Shown here piece by piece: positions 37,830 through 49,640 of a DNA stretch of 64,000 nt (position 1 is its first letter; each line of letters opens with the position of its first letter). Source of the stretch: Hypomesus transpacificus (Eukaryota; Chordata; Actinopteri; Osmeriformes; Osmeridae); NCBI RefSeq assembly GCF_021917145.1, contig NC_061075.1, forward strand, positions 1,974,215 through 2,038,214, read 5' to 3'. A program made the translations under genes and the position numbers. The notes below the pieces were generated by a model that made no database searches, had not been told where the DNA came from, and saw nothing but the letters and a program-made list of their open reading frames with translations.

Positions 37830-38010
37830 AGGATGACTGCTGGTAGCCACCAATAGAAAAGCTTTTGTCATGCTCACGAGTCGGAGTTGGGTCGTCAATC
37901 CTACTGTAATCAGTAAGATCAGGAGACCGCTGCAGGCTCACGAGTTGGGTAGTCAATCCTACTGTAATCAGACAAAAGCTTTTCAATTGGTGCCCACCAG
38001 CAGTCATCCT
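37830..38010. mobile_element. Foldback element with internal direct repeats
   Basis: The left arm (37,830-37,870, beginning AGGATGACTGCTGG) is the inverse complement of the right arm (37,971-38,010, ending CCAGCAGTCATCCT) over about 40 bp with few mismatches. The arms share AAAAGCTTTTGTC. The interior holds two direct copies of GCTCACGAG...GTTGGGT.GTCAATCCTACTGTAATCAG (37,872-37,913 and 37,936-37,971). The first has a 6-bp insertion. This is the form of a foldback or MITE-like element. No clear target duplication was found, so the family is open. It lies 170 bp upstream of the rdh10-like start codon. Confidence 0.75.
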
Positions 38011-38175
38011 AATCCCATGGGTTGAAGTTACATAAAATGTCCATCCAATCCCAGGTCGCATGGAACAACAACAAATAGCCAAAGCTTGACGGTCTCTACT
38101 TGTTTGCGTTGCCCTCTGCATCCTGACCCATAAGGCTATTATTAGATTCTCAACCTGGATGTAAAATACAGCAAC

Positions 38176-40379
38176 ATGATTGTGCTCGTAGACCTATTGT
38201 TGATGCTCATAGATGTAACTATCTCCATTCTCAGTGCCATAGTCCAGACTGTCATACGGCCGCGGTTGAAGTGCATTGATGGAGAGCTCTGTCTAATCAC
38301 AGGGGCCGGGGGGGCGCTGGGTCGTTTGTTCGCTCTGGAGTTCGCCAAAGAAGGGGCGCATCTTGTTCTCTGGGACTGTAATGCTGATGCCAACAAGCAG
38401 ACCGCTAAACTTGCTCGGGAACTGGGTGTCAAGGTGCACACCTATACTGTGGACCTTGCGCGCCGGCAGAACATTTATGAAACAGCGGAGCTGGTCCGAC
38501 GCGAGGTAGGGGATGTCACTATAGTGGTGAACAACGCGGGGGTGGTATCCGGACGGAGGCTGCTGGACTGTCCGGATGAGCTGCTGGAGAGGACTCTTTT
38601 GGTGAACTGCCATGCGCTGTTTTGGGTAAAGTTCAAAAAACCCAAATTATGAATTGTTATTGCATCTTAAAAAGAAAGAAAAATATACGAATACTATAAC
38701 AGAAACTAAAGCGTCGAACGAATGACGTAAATGGGGCTGATTTAACGGGCCACTGTTGAGCTGCCTGTGTTTGCTCACTGAGGTGTGATGAAAAGCGCAG
38801 CCGCCTGAAAGCAAACACCACCTCAGGACATGAAGGCAAATGTCCAAAAAAGAGAGATTTATGATGTCAGCCCGACTGTAGCTTGATGTCCCTTTCGCGT
38901 TCTTTCTTAGGCACTAGCGAGACCTCAGATCATGAAAGAATGTGACCTCCAATTAGAAATGTGATTCTCTCAATATGATCCTCTTACTATAACCTCAGCC
39001 TGATGTTCAAAAGAATGAAGGAATAAGCTCCCATAGCACATCATCCTCTTATATTTGACTTTACTGTGTGACAACAGGCCCACCCTAAAATTTACAGAAC
39101 CAGCTGACTGGTTGGCTTATGCATGCTTGGCTACAGATCAGAGTGGGGAGGCACTACAGGAATCATGGATCCCCATGGTTCCCTACACAGTTGGGTAATG
39201 ACTAAATGTGTGTGTGTGTGTGTGTTTTTCTCTCATACAATAGATGACCAAAGCCTTCCTGCCTCAGATGAAAGCTAAGAACCATGGCCACATGGTGACC
39301 ATAGCGAGTGCCCTGGGCCTCTTCAGCACAGCCTGCGTGGAGGTGAGGTTGGAGAACTTCCGTAGATGACGATGGCTTATTGAGTGTAGATGATAGTATG
39401 GAGTGTATTTATTGACGATAAAATAAGTGACTGGAATGAGTTTCCCCCTTTCTCTTTCCCCCTTCCAGGATTACTGTGCCAGTAAATTTGGGGCTGTCGG
39501 TTTCCACGAGTCATTGACCCATGAGCTGCAGGTGGAGGGTTTGGACGGCATCAAAACCACTCTGGTCTGTCCTTACATCGTGGACACGGGGATGTTCGCT
39601 GGCTGCGAGATCAGGCAAGACACCTCCATTACTTTGCTCGCTGCATTTTTGTATTGGTGCCCCTTATCGAGAACAACTGCGATACGTACCATGTATGCTA
39701 TATGGTCAATTGCATGTGGACACTCATACGCTCAGTATGCAGACTCCTGCTTCTTGAACCTCATTCCAAAACCATAGGCATTCATATGGACATGGATCCC
39801 ACTTGGTTTCCATAGCTGCAGGGGATGTCCAAGCTCATAAACAATAGAGTGACGATCAGCTGTCCAGCGTACACGTTGCTCCGTCACCACCTGCTGCACG
39901 CAATGTGTATGTCACCGATGAGGATAGTGTCTGCTATAACTGAATAGAGGTATTTGTGGATCTCTGTGAACCCCACCCTCAGGAAGGAGCTGCAGGGCCT
40001 GATTCCTCCCCTGGATCCCCTCTACACGGTGCAACAGTCCATGAACGCCATCCTGGGAGAGCAGCACATGATCTGCATTCCACGCCTCATGTATCTTCCC
40101 TTTGTCTCGCGGGCGTAAGTACGGCGTCCTCTACCCTCGGAGCCGTCACCGGACTGACGGACGGACCGGGGGCGGGAGGTCCTCCCGTCTAGCAGCCGTG
40201 TGTTCAAGCCCCTAGACCTTGACCCTGTGGTAACTGTGCACCTGCTTTCCCTTCGCAGTCTGCTGCCGTGGGAGGCCAACGTGGCGACGTACCGCTTCAT
40301 GGGCGGTGACAAGTGCATGATGCCCTTCATTAAGAACATGGAGCAGAGGACCGCCAATGGCCACGTCAAATCCTCCTAA
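38176..40379 (+). CDS. rdh10: RDH10-like retinol dehydrogenase (SDR16C type), five exons
   Basis: The exons are 38,176-38,625, 39,244-39,342, 39,469-39,614, 39,983-40,114 and 40,259-40,379, encoding 315 aa. A hydrophobic N-terminal anchor (residues 3-28) precedes a classical short-chain dehydrogenase fold. The cofactor motif TGAGGALG is at 42-49, the acidic D67 after LVLW indicates NAD(H), NNAG is at 119-122, the catalytic Ser is in IASALG (172) and YCASK is at 185-189. The closest family I know is RDH10, microsomal all-trans-retinol to retinal oxidation, the first step to retinoic acid. The C-terminus ([14 protein letters not shown]) matches that family. It lacks about 25-30 residues present in human RDH10 between the cofactor region and the strand before NNAG, so I read it as an RDH10 paralogue, not the main orthologue. 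Intron 3 starts with GC. Poly(A) signal at 40,650. Confidence 0.9.
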
Positions 40380-40649
40380 GGCCCCTGCTGTCTGACTGAA
40401 TGACTGCCATTCGCAAATGAATCAACGGACCACTTCTACACACCACATGCTTATGTGAGAATCTGGCAAAAGGCCAGGGAGAGAACGAGCATCTTCTCAC
40501 AAGTGGATTCTTAAGTGCGTGTACGACGTCACACGATTATGTGCAGCGACAATTTATGCGATACTTTTAAAGAGGACAATCCTTAGGATGTAGTATACAT
40601 GTATGCCATGTTATAAAATTAACTGTGCAAATGTCTTAAGAATGTACAT

Positions 40650-40655
40650 AATAAA
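40650..40655 (+). terminator. Poly(A) signal of the rdh10-like gene
   Basis: AATAAA lies 270 bp after the stop codon. The convergent cse1l gene has its own signal about 175 bp further on, so the two transcripts end tail to tail. Confidence 0.7.
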
Positions 40656-40826
40656 TACAAATGTCACAGTTTGACTTGACACTGACTGATTCACTATCAC
40701 CAAGATCATGCTCTGGAGCTTATCAAATGAAAGCATACAGAATCATTACATATCAAACTTGGGCTTGACCTCAACTTGAAATGCAGTAAACAAGCAAAAT
40801 ACACAGATCGTATACAAGTGTCTCTT

Positions 40827-40832
40827 TTTATT
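40827..40832 (-). terminator. Poly(A) signal of cse1l
   Basis: TTTATT on the plus strand reads AATAAA on the minus strand. It lies about 675 bp downstream of the cse1l stop. The 3-prime UTR therefore probably spans about 40,810-41,505. Confidence 0.6.
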
Positions 40833-41505
40833 CACATTCGTAGACAGTGCAGAAACTAAGACCAGACAGAAAAAGACAACACTACAAGAACATGCAACGA
40901 TAACAAAAAATTGAGCTTTGTGTATTGGGCGAAGCAACATCTACAAGCTTCAATAGCCGTGAAGACCAAGAAGTTCAAACGGTTGAAAAACAAGGACAAA
41001 GGAAACACTTCTGCTTTGATTCTGCTGAAGAGGCTTGTGTCACCACCAGGTCAACCGAGGCAGCAGCTATATGGGTGATGGTTGTTAACAAGGTCGACTA
41101 GTCCTACCAAACATGATGTTTGAAATCGTGTTAATGAAGCCAGCCTCAAACAACTTGCCTTTACCACAGCAAGCATTATTTTATGGGTGAAAAACACACC
41201 ATCCCATAACAAAGAAAAAAAGTGTTGTTCAATGAGGAGCTCGATATGGGAAACTTCAGATCCGCTTCTTTCTGTTTCGATAGTCCACTTAAAACCCTTT
41301 AAAATCCCAATAAGTACTAGATGAGCCCGTCGGTCGCACAGTTCGGGTGTCCATCATGAGTGTGTTTGGTCAGTCTTTCGTTCACTCAGGTCTGTAGCAG
41401 TCAGTCCCAGTCCCAATGTGGCACCGCGATGGAGTCACAAGCTGCACACTTCCTGTGCGGTGCATCCTGGTCTTGAAGTGGTGGTGACCGTCAGGGGGGC
41501 CGGCA

Positions 41506-44500
41506 TCAGACCAGTTGCACGGTGGCAGCCTGCAGGTAGCCCTGGAGGTACTGGAGCGCCTCCGAGTTCAGACTGGTGCTCAGCATGGAGGGAACCTGGC
41601 AGGAGACAAGAGGCTCGCTTACTATCCAGAGGCCACGCCTCCAAACAGCACCACACGCCTCCAAACGCCACCACACTGTACTGTACTGTGTCTGTACTAA
41701 TCCCACCCCCCCAGACTTACCCGTCCAGGGCAGGCCGTGGAGAGCTTGTAGAGGGACTGGGCCAGCAGGATCTTGGGGTTGCTGACAGCCTCTCCTATGG
41801 GGTCATGCTCCTTCTTGCCAGCGAAGGCGAGCTGGGAGAAGGCCGTCTGGTAACCGGGCGTGTCCTCGATGTCTATGAAGTGCTCGTCGTCGGGGATGCT
41901 GTCATCCTCGGGGAGCTCGAACAGACCAATCAGAGCCTGGAGGAGCGGGGTCCTGGAGAGCGGGAGGGTGGATCCGTTAACCTAGACACATCTCCAAAAC
42001 AGCACCACGTGTCTGTGTGTGTGTGTGTGTGCCGTCCAGGTGTGTTCCTCACCAGAGCTTGGTGTACTCGGTGTCCATCATGGCGGGGCACTCCGTCAGG
42101 ACCTTGGTGATGCCCACGGCACAGATCTTCTTCTCCACTGGCCCAGACACCTTCTGCACCTCAGGGATGATGATCTTCTCCAGCACCATGCCAAACATCC
42201 TGGGAGGGAAAACTCTGGTCATCAGGAGCTCTGGAACAGTGTGGACCACGCGGCCCCAGACAGCGGGTTCGGAGGTAGCGGTTTCTACCACTGCAGTCAG
42301 CTGGGTCATACTGAAATAAAGCTTACTGCAGTCTATTCCTGTGATAGTTAGATAGCTTTATTATTGATTTTTATTGATTAAAATATCTAAGTGTGGTTGT
42401 GTATTATATCATCCGTCACCAGGGAATAAAGCAGGCCAAATCTAAAAGAGTCATAGGAGCTCCGATCCAACTTCAGCATTCATTCTCAGTTTGTGACAGA
42501 CTAGCGTGTTTTGCTGGCAGACTAGGATGAAAGATCTAATCAATCAAAGGAAAGTAGAGTTGTGTGTTCAATACAGAAGAAAAAAAAAACATCAAATCAA
42601 TGATGGAAAACGGATGACTCCTGCCAGGGACAGAAATGCACCAGCAGGGCCCACACACAGCCACTCACTTTGGCTGGATGCTGTCGAATATCTCCTGAAG
42701 AGCGATGGCTCCGTACTTGACACAGTACAGGTTGATAAAGACTAGGAAACCTGCGGGGGAGATCACACAGCAGCCACGCGGGACCATTCAAGTTCCTGGA
42801 TCTTAATAGGAGCCAAACGGGCATGTGAGGTCCGTCTATAAGGTATGAAAAGGCATGTGATGTGGAGAGAGAGAGGGGGGGATGCAATGCTGGGAGCCGG
42901 GACTCACTCTTGATGAACTTGGTGGTCTTGGAGCTCTGCAGCCTTTGGAACAGCAGGATGAATATCTGCTTCCTGTACTGAGTAATGGACTCCCTGGGAG
43001 AGACACACAAAAGACAACATGGCACATAACCCAAAAGCCCACAGTTTTTTTTTATCAAACCAAAAATCCACAGTTTGGAAAATTTGAATTGAATATCACA
43101 TCCCAGACAGACGTTGTTCTCCACTCACGTTGGCATGTGCTCGATGATGCTGTTGAGCAGGTAGAAACCTTGGTGGTCGTTGGCCTTGGAGGCAATTAGC
43201 TTCTGGAACACTCCGAGCAGACCGGGCTGTAGGGGCCAAGACAACAGCTCAACTTCACATTTCTACTTCAAAAACATTTAGTACAGCCACAAAGGAGTGA
43301 GCATACAGAAGTGGCTCTAGTTCACTTCCTTCCGCGCTTCTTCCTCAAACAACATCCCTCGCCACCACCTCGTGTCAACGTACTATTTTATCGGCGGCAG
43401 AGTTGGCGATGGTGACGCCTCCCTTCTCGAGGTAGGCCTGGAGCAGGCGCACCAGAGGGGGGATGTTGCCCGTTCGCTCCCACAGGACGGGCTGCAGCAG
43501 GTGGGGGAACAGGGCCATGTAGGACTCGGGGATGGAGCTGGAGTGGATCTCCAGGAGCAGGGACATCACCTGGAACACGTAGGGCACAAACTCTGCAGGG
43601 GGAGGAGGAGGGGAGAAGGGAACACAAACAAAACAAATTGACATTGTATCAAGAATGATGACACGTTAAGAATGTTCGACGTTCTGTTTAGGAGAGCGAA
43701 GATCTGGGAGGTGCGAGGCTGCCCACCCTGGACGTCACTCTGGAGGATCTCGGTGAAGACTGGGAAGAGGGCCTCCTCAAAGCTGCTCACGGTGGCAGGA
43801 TTGGCCTTGCAGGTGATCCTGATGGACAGGCACAGCGACTCAAACAGGTAGTGGTTGAAGTGAGGCTTGCTGGGGTTCTGGAAACAAAAAAAGTGTTACA
43901 GAAGACACTAGTCAGCACGGCAGCTTGTGAAGAGGTTTGACTCCAGTTGATGTTTGATCTATGCTTATCTAGGATGTGCAAAATATCATATATGAATATG
44001 TAATCAATTTAAGCAATAAGCCCCGAGAGGCCGTGGTTTACGCTGATTTTAGAACAGGTAAGGGGAGTTGTTAGGTACAACGCGAAGCGGAGTGCCGAAA
44101 ACCCCCTTACCTGTTCTAAAATCAGCGTAAACCACGGACTCGCGGGGCTCATTGCTTTTCTAAAACTGTTACTACAAATATGTTATATGGTTTCATCAAT
44201 AAAAACAATTAGAAACAAAATGGTTTAATAATAAACCGTCATTTCCCCGCTACTACAAAGTATAGTTCCTACATAAATCGTTGCCACGCAACTGCCAGAT
44301 GGACATCTTTGCCGTCTTTTTCAATTTGAAATATTCGATGCGCAGTAATCTGGAATGTTAAAGAATGTTATGAGGACAACCTGTGAGGTTATGCTGGATT
44401 TTACAACGGCATGGAATGCGATATAGCCAATCACAATCAAGGATAGGAACAACCAGTTTTAGAACCACTATTTAGTCACAAGGTCAGTGCATCTAGTCAT

Positions 44501-47500
44501 GTTCACCTTTACACCTTTGTTACTGTTTACTCATTGGAAATTGATTTACCAACTAAGCATTTTACTTTTATTTTGTTCTTAGTATAACTTTGAAGAATTA
44601 CAGTGAAGTACCATTGAAAAGAAGCCGTTGTGTACGACAATCTCTGTGTAGGACCCATCTCACTAACGAACCCCTTAGGAAACGAGCGCTCCTCCCTCCA
44701 CCCCAGCCTACACAGTGCAGCCGGGTGTAGGAGGCTGGCTCCGAGGTGAGTCACGGACGAGAGGCGAGGCCTACCTTGCTGACGAGGAGGAGCTTGTGAG
44801 TGAGCTGGCCAATCAGGGTGGGGACGTACGGAACGATGGCTTCCTGCAGCAGGGAGAAGCTCCGCATGATGGCTAGAGGAGAGACAGGAGAGCGTCAGAG
44901 GAAAGAGCTTGTCATCACAGACACACATTTTCGGTCCCCCCCCATTTCAAAAGAGGGGGGGGGTTTCATTTCTGGGTTCGGACGAGACGGGAGAGGGTGA
45001 ATGTAACAGCAGAGCCGCGTGCCTTTCATGATGTATTCGTTCTCGGCGGAGCCGGGGAGAGCCAAGGACTTGAACAGGTGGTTGAGCAGCTGCTCCGTGA
45101 ACGGGGCCATCTCAGCAGCAGTGATACTACAGAGACAGAAGGACACCAGGAAATACATCCCATTACAACACCCATCCTCCAAAACCTCACCAGTCACGTT
45201 TCCCCGATTCTACAGGCCAGGGTTGTCGAGACACAAAACACGGTGAAAGCCACCCATGAGTAATAACAAGGTCTAGATGTGGACGTCGGCGGGGGCCTTG
45301 GCGGGAGCTACTAACAGTGTGGAGTTGTTGGGGCCCCTCATGGTGAAGAGCCTCTCCAGGGCGTGGGCAGCGTAGGTGTGTTCCACCGTGCTCTCTGCCT
45401 GCAGGTGGGCCACCAGCAGGGGGACGGCCTGGAGCAGCTGCTCCTTGGGGAGCTGGAGGAGAGCAGGGGGATCAGATTCAATTCAACTTTATTGGTCACG
45501 GCTCAGAGGATGAGTCCAGAGACGACGAAATGCCGTGTGAGCAGAAGTGCAGAGGGAGGGAGGAAGCCGAGTGAGAGAGTGAGTGAGGAGGTCAGCTACA
45601 GATAAAGAGGTTTCATATTCACCCCGGGGGGTGGTGGTGCCGTTTGGTTAAAGCACGAGTACCTGACTTCTGAAGATCATGACGTACTTGATGGCGTCCG
45701 CCTTCAACACCGGGAACTCATTCACTGGAGGGAGACACGAGTGGCTGTTGGGTTAGGGAGTCCGGGGGCAGGAGGAAAGCAATCAGCCGTTCAACACACA
45801 CACACGTTTCAGGTGACCGTGCGTGCCCTTACCGTTGGGGGACTTCAGGTCGGTGAGGATGTGGTTCACAAAGAATTCGGTGAGATTCACCAACTCATTC
45901 GCTTGTGTAATGCCGTGCTGAAAAAAAAGAAATGGCATACGATGAATTATGAATCCCCCCCCCCTCCCATAACACAAACCTCTGTACATAGCCTCTGTTT
46001 ACCACCCCCTTCCTACCTTCTGCGTCTGGGCCTTGGAGGCCAGAGAGGTGACGAGGTAGATGGCCGCGTCTTTGTGCTTCCAGTTGGCCCCGGGGCTCTT
46101 GGCGTACTCTCCCAGCATGGAGTTGACGTAGCCCGAGAAGATGGCCGTGACGGGGCCCTCGAAGAACTTGCACAGGCCTCGCACCAGGTCACACGCCGCC
46201 CGGCGCCGGGTGTCGATGTCTGCGGAGGACGGAGGAGCGCGTTACTGGGCCACGCCCTGCACAGCAGGGGCCGAAGACTGGAACGACACGGCTGGAACAC
46301 GACGGGGGCGAGGACAAGTGGAGGCCAAGTCAAGGAGGACGTACCTGATCCTTCTAGATCCCTCCGGATGTACTCCTCCGAGTTGTCCTCGAAGGCCTCC
46401 TCGTCGGCACCTGGGGAAGGATGAGAAGACGCGGTCGGTTGCAGGTGCGCGATCGTCAACTGACATCACGGAAGCTCATGAGTAGGATCAAGAGTTAAGT
46501 GTTTTGAAATCACTGGTTTTGCCTCTTTATCGCAATTTAATTCATTCCTTGAAGAAGATTCAGACTCACTTCTGAACTCCATGTTGGGCACAATGACCTT
46601 CTCACAGATGCTGGTAAGTGTGTTCTGGTCTTCAAAAAGATGCTTGTAGTGGGGTCTCTCACACACAGATGCCAGGAATTGGATGGCATTGCTCACAAGC
46701 TGAAAACCAAAGATGGGCAACGTGTATTCGCAAGGATTACCACCATCTACACACACAACAAGTGACACGAGCACGAGGTCTGTGGTCTCACCAAGTCATA
46801 TTTGACCTCCTGCCCCGTGGACACCAGAAGGTTCCAGATGGCCGTGACGAAGCGAGGCAAGTACGGCTGGAACTCCTCGTCGTACTTCTGAGCGTACAGA
46901 GCAGCGTTGTCACAGATCTGAGACTTCAGCAGCTCCAGAAGCCCTGCCTCTTCTTCATCCTGGGGAGGAAGATGGCCGACAGACAAGACTGTCAGAGTCT
47001 GCGGCGCTCATTCGCCAAACCCCACTGAACTCTCACACCGACGCCATTCCTCCCATACTGCGGTGACGTCACTCACTTCCGTTTGTAACAGCTTGTTGTC
47101 CAAAGTCAGCAAGTTGTGGAAATTGGACATCCAGGTCTCCATGTTGTCCTCAAAGAACTCTGGAAGGTCCTAGTGGTGTGTGGAGAAAGACGTTTTGAAC
47201 CCTGTGTTTCAACGTGCAATCACTATGACCTGCAGCTGTGTCGAGACGGAGAGGAAAGCCGAGAATAGAGAGACGCACCTGGAAGTTAAGGCTGTAAAAG
47301 AGTTTGGAGATGAGCGTGAGGGAGGAGAAGAGGACCTTCAAAGCGTTGATGTCTGTAGCGTGGGTCTGACACAGCTCAATGGTGGCCTGGAATGTAAAAA
47401 AATATATATATATATTATGTATAACAAACCACTACATAGTTCATTTTCATTTCATTATTTAAAAAAGAAATACATTTAAATTAAATTAGAAATGAGAGCT

Positions 47501-48668
47501 ACACAGGTCCTCTAACAGGTGGTTCATTCAATTAGGAAGCATTTGAGGCACCATAGCTCGACATACTTTGAACAGTTCTGTCAGAGGGAGGGCAAACGTG
47601 TCCAGCACCAGCTTGATCTCCAGCCACAGCTCATTGGACTTGAACTCGTGGCGATACCTGAGGAAGCAGAAGACACACAACATCATTTCCTCCGACTGAT
47701 GGGAGCAGGTGACCACTGAACAATCCGGGAGACTCACCTCTTGAAGAGCGAGTGTGCGGTGCGGAGAACCCCGTTGATAATGTGGAAGTCTCCGCTCTGG
47801 AAGCGAGTGACCATTTCGGTCAGGAGGTCAGGCCACTTCTGGGGGAAGTCCTCTCTGCCGATGATGCTGATGGCATCGCTCAACTGCACAGACAAGAGCA
47901 GCGCATGCGTGGTCAATGAACGCTGTCTTCGTCTCCATATTGTTTGTGAACTGATCATTAAGACAAATTATCAAACTCAGCATAGAAGCTAGTGCCAGAC
48001 TTCGCAACTCCACAGGTCTGCTTTGTTTCATCTTAGGCTGGATGAGAGCATGGTTAACATACCTGTTTCTGAATCTGTTCAGGGCTGCTCAACATCAGAT
48101 TGACAATGTTGGCCTTGATGGTGGTTCGATCTGGATCCGAGATTTTGTTTGGTTCATCCTCAACCTCGGGGGGGGGGGGGAAGAAATGTATGCAATGTTA
48201 GGACTGGTATACATTTCTCATCATAACATCCAGACCATATCTATTTTTCTCTCAAAACACCACCAAGTCCACACTCACTATGCGCCAGTTCCTTTTGATG
48301 TAATTCTTGAAGGTGACGGCTGCACAGACCCTGATCACGTTGTCCTGAGACTTCTCCAGCAACGTAAGAAGTAAGATGGGATAGTTCTGGCTTCCCTCAA
48401 CAGACTCCAGGAACTTCTCAGCTGGTGAAGAGGACAAAGGAATAGTGTTTGAAGGCGCAAGGAGACTATCTGCTGTGACATAGGACACATTAACGAGCAA
48501 TAAAACAGCAGGGCTTGATTTGATGGATTGACCACGCTTGAATTGTTCGGTAGGAAACATGTAATCGTAGACACGTATCATACCAGGCCGTCGTACTGCT
48601 GGATCTGGGTCCAGAGTTTTGCGGAGAAACTCTGTGAGAGTTTGAAGGTTAATATCATTCAGCTCCAT
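41506..48668 (-). CDS. cse1l: Exportin-2 (CAS), importin-alpha re-exporter, complete, 24 coding exons
   Basis: The coding exons from the start are 48,584-48,668, 48,279-48,421, 48,063-48,164, 47,738-47,883, 47,567-47,657, 47,279-47,386, 47,077-47,169, 46,792-46,959, 46,570-46,699, 46,345-46,410, 46,017-46,219, 45,833-45,917, 45,663-45,724, 45,316-45,452, 45,023-45,126, 44,775-44,872, 43,727-43,877, 43,384-43,592, 43,129-43,226, 42,908-42,993, 42,669-42,750, 42,053-42,199, 41,721-41,952 and 41,506-41,595. The phases close to exactly 971 aa, the human length. It begins [15 protein letters not shown] and shows the N-terminal importin-beta/Ran-binding region (about 29-102) followed by HEAT repeats and the CAS/CSE C-terminal domain. 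It exports importin-alpha with RanGTP from the nucleus. One intron (44,873-45,022) has a GC 5-prime splice site. Intron 16 (43,878-44,774) carries a foldback element. Confidence 0.97.
44011..44157. mobile_element. Long foldback (hairpin) element in a cse1l intron
   Basis: The arms at 44,011-44,065 and 44,102-44,157 are inverse complements over about 55 bp with about three mismatches. They share GTGGTTTACGCTGATTTTAG and ACAGGTAAGGGG. The loop is about 36 bp and contains AACGCGAAGCGGAGTG. This is a MITE-like foldback. The following about 300 bp to 44,465 (GC-poor, ending CCAGTTTTAGAACC) resembles continuing transposon sequence and shares TTTTAGAAC with the arms. No clean target duplication was found. 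Confidence 0.75.
45474..45555. mobile_element. Retroposon fragment in a cse1l intron
   Basis: The segment ATTCAATTCAACTTTATTGG...GACGACGAAATG...GCAGAAGTGCAGAG resembles the widespread fish repeat tail that reads CAACTTTATTGTCA...ACAACGAAATGCAG. The recognition is from memory. Only about 80 bp remain. Confidence 0.5.
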
Positions 48669-48674
48669 GGTGCA

Positions 48675-49453
48675 CTGGAGAAAATAGAGAGAAATAAATA
48701 TTAATCTACCCAAAGACACACATGAAGTCGATATAAACAAACTGGCAGCAATTGTATTCTAGAGAGTGATCCAACAGTGAAACAACGTATTTTTTCTTTG
48801 TATTTACAAAAGTTGAGGCGCGGGGCTACCGAGTCAGAAAATGATACACCACGATGATGCTTGTTCGAAAATAGCAAGCTAGTAGCTAACTGGTAGGGCT
48901 AACCAGGTACATTTAGCCTCATCATTTAGCCTACTATAGCTTTCAATTATCGTTATGAATGTTTACTAGTCACATGGATTAAGAAGATTTTAAATATTAC
49001 AATAGATTTACCAACTCATCTGCACAACATTGCATAAAGTTGGCCTAACGCCGTTACGTTAGCTGGCCAGCCATAAGGCTAGTTATGCTAAATAAAACCT
49101 GAACTGTGAGTGCCAAGAGTTGGCTTAACATGCTTGCCTGCTAGCACTAGTTCTCAGGGATGGCTAACTAGATCGAATCAGTTTTGTTTTGTTACTATGT
49201 ATTATTAAGGCTATTGACCTAGTTAGCTAATAGCCTACTTTGACTGAGCCAAGTAGCTAATGTAAAAAAAATATATATCTAAGTAGCTAATATTAGCAAG
49301 CAAGCTACCCACAAGTAGACATCCTCGTGAGACATGAGTTGCATTCTGTCAGGGTTTTGACTAGCTAGCTCTTAAGCTAGCGGACCTGTCATAAAACTAT
49401 CTCGTTTGCAGATATAACTGACATACAACTTTATAACATGACGACTTCTTACC
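48675..49453 (-). other. First intron and 5-prime UTR boundary of cse1l
   Basis: Upstream of the ATG exon (which reaches about 48,674 by a TTTCTCCAG acceptor on the minus strand) lies an intron of about 780 bp. Its donor, G|GTAAGAAG, is at 49,453/49,452. The non-coding first exon is about 49,453-49,530. The intron contains many short AGCTAGCTAA-like runs and nothing coding. Confidence 0.65.
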
Positions 49454-49640
49454 GTTTCAAGCTTTTGGCGTCCCAAAAGTATTTCGCCGGCGTGTATGGT
49501 CCACTAGCTACCTGACAGCCTCTTTTTTGCTAGCTTTCAAAAGTCTCAAGCAACTGCGCGGTCTGAGCAATGCGCATGTGCACAATATGTCAAACGAGCC
49601 ATTCCAGACACGCCCCAAATGCACTCTGGGATTTTATTAA
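49454..49640 (-). promoter_or_regulatory. cse1l promoter and first non-coding exon
   Basis: The region contains CGCCGGCG (about 49,487) and an NRF1-like site TGCGCATGTGC at 49,571-49,581. There is no TATA box, which fits a housekeeping promoter. The pbrm1 gene ends on the same strand immediately upstream, with a minus-strand AATAAA at 49,633-49,638. That puts terminator and promoter within about 100-200 bp. Confidence 0.55.
49633..49638 (-). terminator. Candidate poly(A) signal of pbrm1
   Basis: This is the only minus-strand AATAAA I found between the pbrm1 stop (50,072) and the cse1l promoter. It gives a 3-prime UTR of about 440 bases. Confidence 0.5.

Noticed and set aside
41418-42110. 230-codon plus-strand frame
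   Set aside because: It is the antisense shadow of the last cse1l exons.
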